NCBI GenBank assembly: GCA_044223895.1
Contig: JBGALL010000021.1
Span: 1-24,781 of the forward strand
DNA: 24,781 nucleotides
From: CAKZSU01 sp044223895
Lineage (GTDB): Bacteria; Patescibacteriota; Microgenomatia; UBA10105; UBA927
Direction: 5' to 3'
Under the pieces are notes generated by a model that saw nothing but the letters and a program-made list of their open reading frames with translations, was not told where the DNA came from and searched no databases. The stretch's first letter is position 1; each line of letters opens with the position of its first letter. Positions 7,249 through 13,490 of the stretch are shown one piece after another. Position numbers and translations under genes: made by a program.

Positions 7249-7803
7249 ATGTCACCGATGTTAATTGGAATAGTTGTGCTCGCTGTTATAGCTTTTTATG
7301 TTTTTGGTTTGTACAACGGTCTAGTTCGTTTGAAAGAACAACTCAAGGAAGCCTGGAGTCAGATTGATGTTCAGCTGAAACGAAGAGCTGATTTAATTCC
7401 TAATATAGTTGAATCTGTAAAAGGGTATGCCAAACATGAAAAAGAAGTATTTGAAAATGTTACCAAAGCGAGAGCAGCTTTAATGGGAGCAAGTGGTGCT
7501 CAAGAAAAGGCCGAAGCCAATAATGTTCTTACTCAAGCCTTAGGTAAATTATTTGCGGTAGCTGAAGCGTATCCTCAGTTGAAAGCCAACGAAAATTTCG
7601 TTCAGCTCCAAAAAGAGTTGTCGGATACAGAAGATAAAGTGGCTTATTCTCGCCAATACTACAATACAACGGTAATGGAATATAATGTCAGGGTTAAAAC
7701 CTTTCCAGCAGCCTTATTTGCAAAATCTTTTGGATTTATGCCAGAAGAGTTTTTCAAAACCGATAGCGAAGAAGACCGCAAAGCTCCAAAAGTACAGTTT
7801 TGA
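7249..7803 (+). CDS. lemA: LemA family membrane protein
   Basis: A 184-residue protein of normal LemA length. One membrane segment at about 4-23 is followed by the family signature: LVRLKEQLKEAWSQIDVQLK, then RRADLIPNIVESVKGYAKHE (around 47-66). The rest is a long helical bundle ending in the conserved YNVRVKTFPAALFAKSFGF segment and a short polar tail. LemA proteins sit in the cytoplasmic membrane with the helical part outside; the biochemical role is not settled. The gene runs directly into htpX (overlapping stop and start), a common pairing with this membrane protease, which suggests a joint role in envelope protein quality control. The start is fixed by AAAGGAGG 6 nt upstream. Confidence 0.95.
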   Translation: MSPMLIGIVVLAVIAFYVFGLYNGLVRLKEQLKEAWSQIDVQLKRRADLIPNIVESVKGYAKHEKEVFENVTKARAALMGASGAQEKAEANNVLTQALGKLFAVAEAYPQLKANENFVQLQKELSDTEDKVAYSRQYYNTTVMEYNVRVKTFPAALFAKSFGFMPEEFFKTDSEEDRKAPKVQF

Positions 7804-8705
7804 TGAAAACTTCTATTCGATCACAGATAGAATCAAATATTTGGAAAACCTATCTTCTAATGGGTGGGTTTTCTGTATTTGTAATAATAATAGCCTATAT
7901 TTTCGGAGAGGCCTTAGGGTATGGTTCTTCTTGGATCTGGGTAGGGATGGGGTTTTCGCTAATTTCAAACCTGGTTAGTTATTATTGGGGAGATAAAATT
8001 GTATTGGGCATGTCAGGAGCCCGCCCCGCCAATAGACAGCAGGATTTCGACTTTTTCACCGTTGCAGAAAATTTATCAATTGCTTCTGGTCTTCCCATGC
8101 CCAAATTATATGTTATCGAAGACACAGCCATGAATGCTTTTGCCACCGGAAGAGACCCACAGCATGCAGTTGTCTGCGCTACTACTGGTATCTTAAATCG
8201 CTTAGAACGTTCAGAATTAGAAGGGGTTATCGCCCATGAGCTTTCCCACATAAAAAATTATGACATCCGCTTGATGCTGTTCGTGTCCGTACTTGTAGGG
8301 ACTGTGGCTTTCTTGGCAGATATGTTCCTGAGAACTTTATGGTGGGGTGGCGGGAGACGCAATAACCGTGATCGAGAAGGTGGAGGGATTTTCTTGTTGA
8401 TAGGAATTGTTCTGGCACTGATTACTCCAATAGTTGCTACCTTGATCCAATTAGCCATATCACGAAGAAGAGAATATTTAGCAGATGCGTCTGGAGCTTA
8501 TCTCACTAGAAACCCTGAAGGTCTAGCTCGGGCACTGCAAAAATTGTCTGGTGATCGTGAAGTTTTGGAAGCTGCTACCAACGCCACTGCCCATTTATAT
8601 ATCGTAAATCCATTTCATGGCAAAGATTTTGCTGCTTGGTTTTCAAATTTATTTAATACGCATCCACCATTACAAGATCGAATTAAACGTTTACGAGACA
8701 TGTAA
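7803..8705 (+). CDS. htpX: HtpX-type M48 membrane zinc metalloprotease
   Basis: A 300-residue HtpX homologue of typical length. Membrane segments lie at about 16-37, 42-60, 155-175 and 195-219. The active site HELSH (145-149) carries the two zinc His and the catalytic Glu. The third ligand is probably E224 in RRREYLADASGA, and the conserved NTHPPLQDRI follows at 285-294. HtpX degrades misfolded or damaged membrane proteins from the cytoplasmic side. I chose the ATG at 7803, which shares its A with the lemA stop (TGATG) and implies translational coupling. A TTG at 7800 would add one residue and is less likely. The loop between membrane segments 3 and 4 contains a Gly/Arg-rich stretch. Confidence 0.96.
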   Translation: MKTSIRSQIESNIWKTYLLMGGFSVFVIIIAYIFGEALGYGSSWIWVGMGFSLISNLVSYYWGDKIVLGMSGARPANRQQDFDFFTVAENLSIASGLPMPKLYVIEDTAMNAFATGRDPQHAVVCATTGILNRLERSELEGVIAHELSHIKNYDIRLMLFVSVLVGTVAFLADMFLRTLWWGGGRRNNRDREGGGIFLLIGIVLALITPIVATLIQLAISRRREYLADASGAYLTRNPEGLARALQKLSGDREVLEAATNATAHLYIVNPFHGKDFAAWFSNLFNTHPPLQDRIKRLRDM

Positions 8706-8714
8706 TCTGGTTTC

Positions 8715-8743
8715 TTGCGAAATACCTATATTCTGTTTAGACT
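8715..8743 (+). promoter_or_regulatory. sigma70-type promoter, leaderless start
   Basis: TTGCGA at 8715-8720, 17-bp spacer, TAGACT at 8738-8743, then exactly 6 nt to the ATG at 8750. It lies just after the htpX stop. Confidence 0.5.
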
Positions 8744-8749
8744 ATTTCT

Positions 8750-9046
8750 ATGACGACCCATCACTTTAAAGCAGATATCTATTCATCAGATGAGCTTGTA
8801 GAAGAGCTTCATAACTATTTTAAAATTAATAGTACCCATGAAAAAATGGTAGTGAAACTCACTCCGGAAAAGCAAACTAAAAAAACAAATACAACTCCAA
8901 ATACAAAGAAAAAATCTCAACCACATAAACCCAAATATGAAGATTTGGATATGCCTATCTCTATAGAGATGATGGAAGAGCTCAAGCAACTACGCGAGCA
9001 ACATAGACAAGCCTTTCAAAATCATTCTTCCAAGCGAACGAAATAA
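8750..9046 (+). CDS. small hypothetical protein, Lys/Thr-rich linker
   Basis: A 98-residue protein that I do not recognise. Residues 1-40 look like a small folded or helical unit (DELVEELHNYF). Residues 41-65 are a low-complexity Lys/Thr/Pro/Asn linker, probably disordered. Residues 66-98 form a charged amphipathic helix (ISIEMMEELKQLREQHRQAF) with a basic end. There is no membrane segment. The promoter with its -10 ending 6 nt upstream supports both the gene and its start. It lies between htpX and another orphan gene, and nothing in the sequence shows a function. Confidence 0.6.
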   Translation: MTTHHFKADIYSSDELVEELHNYFKINSTHEKMVVKLTPEKQTKKTNTTPNTKKKSQPHKPKYEDLDMPISIEMMEELKQLREQHRQAFQNHSSKRTK

Positions 9047-9050
9047 TCTC

Positions 9051-9091
9051 TTGCAATCTACTTACTACCTTCTATAATCCCACTCAGGAGG
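9051..9091 (+). promoter_or_regulatory. promoter and Shine-Dalgarno sequence of the 9096 gene
   Basis: TTGCAA at 9051-9056, 16-bp spacer, perfect TATAAT at 9073-9078, then AGGAGG at 9086-9091, 4 nt before the ATG. The predicted start of transcription (about 9085) is directly before the Shine-Dalgarno sequence, so the leader would be about 10 nt long. Confidence 0.65.
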
Positions 9092-9095
9092 ATCT

Positions 9096-9575
9096 ATGAG
9101 AATAAGTGTTGAACATGAAATAGTCTTACAAACAGGGTCAGTATTACGAGGTGATGAAGTAACTAATTTTTACGTGGAACGTCAAAGAACTAGAAAAACT
9201 AATGATCAAATTAGATCGATCCTAAATAGGATTCAACCAAGGCCTGAGATGCTCCAGAGATTTATTGCAAAACCGATTGCGGAAAAACAAATGTATATGG
9301 ATCAGACCATCCCGCTCATCGATGATATATACCAAGCTCCTGACATTGTGCTCGATTTATTTTGGGAGCATGAGAATGACCCAGGATTTAATGCAGAATA
9401 TTGGGCTTACGCCTGGTTCAATTTGGGCGATAGGGAAGATAGTCTCACCATTCGTGCAAAAGTTACCTCTTATGAATCGGTAATCTCGATTGCTGATGAA
9501 ATTGCTGGACAGTCACTACAAACAAAAATTATCCAAAGAATTGCAGAGAAATATATTCACGAACGTGATATTTAG
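9096..9575 (+). CDS. hypothetical protein upstream of clpB
   Basis: A 159-residue, mainly helical soluble protein without recognisable motif. The middle contains a conserved-looking aromatic stretch (VLDLFWEHE, YWAYAWFNLGD) and the C-terminus is a helical segment ending IAEKYIHERDI. It has its own promoter and a strong Shine-Dalgarno sequence, so it is a real gene. Its stop codon (TAG, 9573-9575) lies inside the left arm of the CIRCE operator of clpB. HrcA bound there would stand at the end of this gene, and the coding sequence and operator constrain each other. Whether it takes part in the heat-shock response is unknown. Confidence 0.7.
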   Translation: MRISVEHEIVLQTGSVLRGDEVTNFYVERQRTRKTNDQIRSILNRIQPRPEMLQRFIAKPIAEKQMYMDQTIPLIDDIYQAPDIVLDLFWEHENDPGFNAEYWAYAWFNLGDREDSLTIRAKVTSYESVISIADEIAGQSLQTKIIQRIAEKYIHERDI

Positions 9576-9598
9576 CACTCTTGACAATAGAGTGCTAA
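9572..9598 (+). promoter_or_regulatory. CIRCE operator (HrcA binding site)
   Basis: TTAGCACTC (9572-9580), 9-nt spacer, GAGTGCTAA (9590-9598): a perfect match to the known CIRCE inverted repeat bound by the heat-shock repressor HrcA. The spacer itself contains the consensus -35 TTGACA, so repressor binding would directly block RNA polymerase. hrcA is not in the window. Confidence 0.97.
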
Positions 9599-9610
9599 TG
9601 GATGTACATT
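9581..9610 (+). promoter_or_regulatory. clpB promoter overlapping CIRCE
   Basis: TTGACA (9581-9586, inside the CIRCE spacer), 18-bp spacer, TACATT (9605-9610). Six nt downstream lies the ATG at 9617, so the transcript is predicted to begin at that codon. Confidence 0.65.
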
Positions 9611-9616
9611 ATGGCT

Positions 9617-11758
9617 ATGGACATCAATTATCAGCCTCCAGAAGACAATAAAAACCCACTTGAGACCTACACCGTTAATCTCACTGAAAAGGCCCGTAAG
9701 GGTAAACTAGATCCTGTTATCGGTAGAAATGAAGAGATTCGACGGGTAATGCAGATTTTGGCACGACGCACAAAAAATAATCCAGTATTGCTTGGAGATC
9801 CTGGTGTGGGGAAAACTGCTGTGGTTGAGGGATTAGCCTTGAGAATTGTTACTGGAGATGTCCCTTCTACTCTCCAACACAAAGAAATTCTATCTCTCGA
9901 CATAGCTTCACTGGTAGCCGGTTCCGCGTTTCGAGGTGAGTTTGAAGAAAGGTTAAAAAAACTTTTAAAAGCTGTTGAAGCATCCTCAGGAAGATATATC
10001 TTATTTATGGATGAATTACACACCTTGGTTGGCGCTGGCGCCGTTGGAGGGTCTATGGATGCTGCAAATATCCTAAAACCTGCTTTAGCCAGAGGTGAAT
10101 TACATGCGATTGGAGCAACTACGGTACGAGAATATAGACAATATATTGAGAAAGATGCTGCTTTAGAACGACGCTTTCAGCCGGTCCAATTATCAGAACC
10201 ATCACAAGAAGATGCCATCGCTATTCTCAGGGGACTAAAAGAAAAATATGAAGTTCATCACGGAATTAGGATTACTGATGATGCCTTGGTGTCAGCTGTA
10301 GATCTCTCTGTTCGTTATATTTCTGACCGTTTCCTTCCTGACAAAGCAATTGATTTAGTTGATGAGGCAGCCTCAGGTTTAAAAATTGATACCGAATCAA
10401 TGCCAATAGAACTTGATGAGTTAAAGAGAACTATTACCCAGCGAGAAATTGAAAAAGCTGCCCTCAAACGCGAAAAGGCAGATAAGGATCGTCTTGATAC
10501 CGTCGAAACGGTGTTAAAAACTCTGAAACAAAAAGAGGAAGTGTTAAGTAAACGCTGGGAAGAACAAAAAGTGATTATTGGTAAGCTCCAAAAGAAACGA
10601 GTTGAGCTCGATAGTCTACGAAGTGATTTAGAAAAAGCTGAACGAGAAGCCTTGTTGGATAAAGCCGCTGAATTAAAGTACGGCAAAATTCCTGAGACAG
10701 AAAAAGCTATCAAAGATCTAGAAAAAGATTTGTCCCGTATACCGGAAGAAGAGCGATTATTACGAGAAGAAGTAACTCAAGAAGACATTGCCAAAGTCGT
10801 AGCCCGTTGGACAGGTATTCCTGTATCTAAACTGTTAACTTCAGAGGCTGATAAGTTAATTCATTTAGAAGCAGAGTTAGGAAAACGAGTTATTGGTCAA
10901 ACAGAGGCCCTAGAACATATCGCCAAAGCAATCCGTCGAAATCGTGCTGGGATTGCTGATGAAAAAAAACCAATAGGAAGCTTTTTATTTCTAGGTCCAA
11001 CAGGAGTTGGTAAGACAGAAACAGCCAAAGCCTTGGCAGATTATTTATTCAACGATGAAAAGGCGATTATTCGTATAGATATGAGTGAATATATGGAACC
11101 TCATTCCGTTGCTCGACTCATAGGGGCACCTCCCGGCTATGTCGGGTATGATGAAGGTGGTCAACTTACCGAAGCAGTCCGCCGTAAACCGTATTCAGTA
11201 ATACTATTTGATGAAGTCGAAAAGGCTCATCCTCAAGTCTTTAATACCTTCCTTCAAATTTTTGATGAAGGACGATTGACTGATGGGCGTGGAAGAGTAA
11301 TTAATTTTACGAATACAATACTTATTATGACCTCTAATTTAGCCTCAGATGTCATCCAGTCATATGCAGGAAAATCATCAAAGGAGATGGAATCTGAAGT
11401 ATTAGCTATCGTCTACAAAGCATTTCGACCAGAATTTTTAAATCGTCTGGACCAAATTACCGTTTTTCATAGTCTTACAGCCAAAGAACTTAGTCGTATT
11501 GTTGATCTCCAATTGGAAGTTGTAGAACAGAGGTTACGAAAACTACACATCAGTGTTCAGTTTACACCTGCTCTCAAGAAACATTTAGCAGATGTGGGAT
11601 ATGATCCAGCGTTTGGCGCTCGACCTTTGAAACGAGCAATCCAAGATCAAGTTCTTGATGAGTTAGCGCTTGAGTTAATCGAAAAAAAGATTGAAACCGG
11701 AGCAGAAGTTAAAGTAGATGTTAAGGATGGAAAGATTATCTTTGTCCAGGCGAATTAA
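9617..11758 (+). CDS. clpB: ClpB-type AAA+ disaggregase lacking the N-terminal domain
   Basis: A 713-residue Hsp100 protein. The first AAA+ module has Walker A GDPGVGKT (60-67), Walker B ILFMDE (128-133) and arginine finger ERR (184-186). A long coiled-coil M-domain of about 120 residues (roughly 265-385) follows. The second AAA+ module has GPTGVGKT (460-467), VILFDE (528-533) and the C-terminal sensor-2 GARP. The long M-domain, and the absence of a ClpP-binding tripeptide loop after MTSNLASD, indicate ClpB (disaggregation with DnaK) rather than ClpC or ClpA. The usual 140-residue N-domain (two Clp_N repeats) is absent, as in the short ClpB isoform of other bacteria. In-frame ATGs also occur at 9602 and 9611; I chose 9617 because the -10 box ends 6 nt before it, and the others would lie upstream of the transcript start. 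Control by HrcA through CIRCE is expected. Confidence 0.95.
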   Translation: MDINYQPPEDNKNPLETYTVNLTEKARKGKLDPVIGRNEEIRRVMQILARRTKNNPVLLGDPGVGKTAVVEGLALRIVTGDVPSTLQHKEILSLDIASLVAGSAFRGEFEERLKKLLKAVEASSGRYILFMDELHTLVGAGAVGGSMDAANILKPALARGELHAIGATTVREYRQYIEKDAALERRFQPVQLSEPSQEDAIAILRGLKEKYEVHHGIRITDDALVSAVDLSVRYISDRFLPDKAIDLVDEAASGLKIDTESMPIELDELKRTITQREIEKAALKREKADKDRLDTVETVLKTLKQKEEVLSKRWEEQKVIIGKLQKKRVELDSLRSDLEKAEREALLDKAAELKYGKIPETEKAIKDLEKDLSRIPEEERLLREEVTQEDIAKVVARWTGIPVSKLLTSEADKLIHLEAELGKRVIGQTEALEHIAKAIRRNRAGIADEKKPIGSFLFLGPTGVGKTETAKALADYLFNDEKAIIRIDMSEYMEPHSVARLIGAPPGYVGYDEGGQLTEAVRRKPYSVILFDEVEKAHPQVFNTFLQIFDEGRLTDGRGRVINFTNTILIMTSNLASDVIQSYAGKSSKEMESEVLAIVYKAFRPEFLNRLDQITVFHSLTAKELSRIVDLQLEVVEQRLRKLHISVQFTPALKKHLADVGYDPAFGARPLKRAIQDQVLDELALELIEKKIETGAEVKVDVKDGKIIFVQAN

Positions 11759-11771
11759 TAGTGAAGTCTCC

Positions 11772-11812
11772 AAAAAAAAGGCACTATCCTACAAAAAATG
11801 TAAAATAGTGCC
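11772..11812 (-). terminator. intrinsic terminator for the minus-strand gene
   Basis: On the minus strand GGCACTAT (11812-11805) pairs with ATAGTGCC (11787-11780), followed by eight T (11779-11772). It serves the 11836-12291 gene. It lacks a T-tract on the plus strand, so clpB has no obvious terminator of its own. Confidence 0.85.
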
Positions 11813-11835
11813 CATATGCACCGAACCTTCTTACC

Positions 11836-12291
11836 CTACTTCATAAATTCTGTTATGAATTCGAAATCTGTGGTGCGGGTGGGGAAGAGATTGTTGGTAT
11901 TGATATAGTTCAGAATCAGAGATGTGACCGACGACGATCCTGACTGATTTTGATAGAAGTCAATAAGAAACGACTCAAAGTCCTTTCGATGGAATGTATA
12001 GAGTTGCCATTGGGCATTATCCCCATGCATCGCCACGAGAACTTCAGTCTTTTTCTTAACAACAATCACTTCTGCAATACCTTCAGGTCGTCTTGTCCGA
12101 TACACAATCGAGATTCGTTTTACGCCTCCAATCATCAGTCTGATGAACCCTGTCGCCCGAATGGGCATACTGGTATTCTGATTCAGATGAGAGGTAAGGA
12201 GTATGGTATACCCCAGTTTCAGAGCGGCGTTTTCGAGTTTTTTCAGATTGTGTTTCGGTCCGACAAATTCAACTACCGTAATCTTGCTCAC
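11836..12291 (-). CDS. hypothetical protein
   Basis: A 151-residue protein that I do not recognise. It starts MSKITVVEFVGPKHNLKKLE, a beta strand and helix, and continues as alternating strands and helices with a basic middle (GGVKRISIVYRTRRPEG, IVVKKKTEVLVAMHGD). The C-terminal third is helical and Asn/Ser-rich. There is no membrane segment or signal peptide. The start codon is GTG at 12291, supported by GGAG 8 nt upstream (12300-12303). A candidate extended -10 (TGATATACT, 12349-12357) gives a leader of about 50 nt, and a strong terminator follows the gene. Being bracketed by promoter and terminator makes it a real single-gene unit. Its function is unknown. Confidence 0.7.
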   Translation of the reverse strand: MSKITVVEFVGPKHNLKKLENAALKLGYTILLTSHLNQNTSMPIRATGFIRLMIGGVKRISIVYRTRRPEGIAEVIVVKKKTEVLVAMHGDNAQWQLYTFHRKDFESFLIDFYQNQSGSSSVTSLILNYINTNNLFPTRTTDFEFITEFMK

Positions 12292-12348
12292 TTGGTTGTC
12301 TCCAATGTATAAGGTGCTTGCTGTAATCCCAGTGGAAAACAGACATAC

Positions 12349-12357
12349 AGTATATCA
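12349..12357 (-). promoter_or_regulatory. extended -10 promoter element
   Basis: Minus strand TGATATACT: TGn plus TATACT (12349-12354), about 58 nt before the GTG start of the 11836-12291 gene. No clear -35 box. Confidence 0.45.
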
Positions 12358-12394
12358 GAAACTATAGGATAATTAAAGTCTTGGGGGATGTACG

Positions 12395-12811
12395 CTACTT
12401 ACATGTTTCTACGAAGAGTTTGCCATCGGTTTTTAAGCCAGATACTACACAGTTCTGCCCATTATCACTAACATCATAGGCATAGGGATAGGTGTCATCA
12501 CCATTGCCATAATAAACATCGATTTTATAGTATTTTTTTAACTCATCCAGAGACGAAGGGTAGCGTTTGGCTTTGGTATAAAATTCCTGAGCTGCTTTAA
12601 TAATATTTTTCACATCAGATTGTCTCTTAACGTTCTTGGCATAGGTAGAGGTTACTGTCATTAAGGCGTAATAACTCACAATCAATAATCCAGCAATGAT
12701 TGGGAATAAGACTATACTTACACCCCCAGCAAACAATCCTAATAAAATTAATCGCATCTTCAAACGATGAGCTATGCGATTCACTATGTCTCTCATAAAA
12801 TTATTGTACAT
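12395..12811 (-). CDS. membrane-anchored pseudopilin-like protein
   Basis: A 138-residue protein. A basic N-terminus (1-20) precedes a long hydrophobic segment (about 21-52). After it comes a pattern typical of type IV pilin and GspG-like soluble domains: a helix RQSDVKNIIKAAQEFYTKAK, then RYPSSLDELKKYY, a Tyr/Asp/Gly-rich loop, and DVSDNGQNCVVSGLKTDGKLFVETC with two Cys (121 and 137) that can pair. The canonical prepilin signal (Gly followed by Phe-Thr-Leu-Ile-Glu) is missing, so ordinary prepilin-peptidase processing is doubtful. It may be a pilin-derived membrane protein. AAGGA at 12819-12823, 7 nt before the ATG, supports the start. It lies upstream of the 11836-12291 gene in the same orientation but about 100 bp away. 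Confidence 0.7.
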   Translation of the reverse strand: MYNNFMRDIVNRIAHRLKMRLILLGLFAGGVSIVLFPIIAGLLIVSYYALMTVTSTYAKNVKRQSDVKNIIKAAQEFYTKAKRYPSSLDELKKYYKIDVYYGNGDDTYPYAYDVSDNGQNCVVSGLKTDGKLFVETCK

Positions 12812-12882
12812 GAACCCATCCTTCTTTCAAATTTCTTACCGTATTTTCTGAATCTTTTGTATTTTGCGACGTATATTTAGCT

Positions 12883-12913
12883 TATTATCGACCGTTTTTA
12901 TAGATACAGGAGG
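12883..12913 (+). promoter_or_regulatory. -10 box and Shine-Dalgarno sequence of the stress-protein gene
   Basis: TATTAT at 12883-12888 is a plausible -10 (the best -35, TTGTAT at 12857-12862, is 20 bp away, so weak). AGGAGG at 12908-12913 lies 4 nt before the ATG at 12918 and decides that start over an upstream in-frame ATG at 12864. Confidence 0.45.
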
Positions 12914-12917
12914 CCAT

Positions 12918-13415
12918 ATGGCAGATATCGTATGCAGTTTATTTACTGACAGTGAATCAGCAGGGAAAGCTGTTGGGGCATTGAAAGGCAAAGGCTATGC
13001 GGAAAGTATTTCAGTAGTAAGTAAGGATGCATCAACAGGAGAGACCAAAACAGTCAATGTTGATCAAAATCTTACAGATGGAACTGCTGCTGGAGCAGTA
13101 GTGGGAGGAGCGATTGGGACAATTGCTGCATTACTCGTAGGAACAGCGTCATTTGTTGTTCCTGGTGCTGGTTTGATTGTCTTAGGACCGCTAGCTACGG
13201 TACTTTCTGGAGCCGTCGCCGGGGCAGTTTCTGGTGGAGTTGTTGGAGCCTTGGTTGATAAAGGAATACCTGAAGATAAGGCCAGGGAATACGAAGATGC
13301 AGTTCGAAGAGGAGAAGTTTTAGTTGCTGTGGCAGTTAAACCTGAAAATGAAGGTGACATTGTAGAGATTCTCCAACGACACGGAGGTTCCACAGCAGTA
13401 GTCGATGAAGTCTAG
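12918..13415 (+). CDS. general stress protein (YflT/GSP17M-like) with glycine-zipper segment
   Basis: A 165-residue protein. Residues 1-50 are a small alpha/beta unit starting MADIVCSLFTDSESAGKAVG, like the N-terminus of heat-induced stress proteins of the YflT/GSP17M type, where a strand leads into a helix carrying Ala and Leu. Residues 55-115 are a Gly/Ala-rich glycine zipper (repeated G-x-x-x-G) that probably forms two membrane-inserting helices with a Pro-Gly turn near 82-84. The C-terminal GIPEDKAREYEDAVRRGEVL, and a final strand-helix-strand, are the hallmark of this group. The protein likely acts at the membrane under stress, but the molecular role is not known. Its start is fixed by AGGAGG. 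It forms a single-gene unit closed by a strong terminator. Confidence 0.8.
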   Translation: MADIVCSLFTDSESAGKAVGALKGKGYAESISVVSKDASTGETKTVNVDQNLTDGTAAGAVVGGAIGTIAALLVGTASFVVPGAGLIVLGPLATVLSGAVAGAVSGGVVGALVDKGIPEDKAREYEDAVRRGEVLVAVAVKPENEGDIVEILQRHGGSTAVVDEV

Positions 13416-13432
13416 TAGGTGAGTGGTATGGA

Positions 13433-13466
13433 GGCTGTAGCGCATTTTTTGCGCTGCAGCCTTTTT
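13433..13466 (+). terminator. intrinsic terminator of the stress-protein gene
   Basis: Arms GGCTGTAGCGCA (13433-13444) and TGCGCTGCAGCC (13450-13461) form a 12-bp stem with one G-U pair and loop TTTTT, followed by five T (13462-13466). Confidence 0.92.
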
Positions 13467-13475
13467 GGTAAATCG

Positions 13476-13484
13476 TGAGATAAT
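13476..13484 (+). promoter_or_regulatory. extended -10 element of murT, leaderless start
   Basis: TGA plus GATAAT (13479-13484), 6 nt before the murT ATG at 13491 and only 9 bp after the preceding terminator. The -35 region falls inside the terminator hairpin and shows no good hexamer. Confidence 0.45.
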
Positions 13485-13490
13485 AGCTGC

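Noticed and set aside
9602..9616. Upstream ATG codons (9602 and 9611) for clpB
   Set aside because: The first precedes or overlaps the -10 box, the second directly abuts it; a transcript from the CIRCE promoter would begin about 9617. Not fully excluded if another promoter exists.
10315..10713. Minus-strand ORF of 132 codons inside clpB
   Set aside because: Opposite strand of the M-domain coding sequence; Ser/Phe/Arg-rich shadow of Lys/Glu codons.
12864..12917. Longer start of the stress-protein gene at 12864
   Set aside because: AGGAGG lies 4 nt before the ATG at 12918, and the extra 18 residues do not look like the family N-terminus.
13064..13393. Minus-strand ORF opposite the stress-protein gene
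   Set aside because: Pro/Thr/Ala-rich shadow of the glycine zipper; the real gene has AGGAGG and a terminator.
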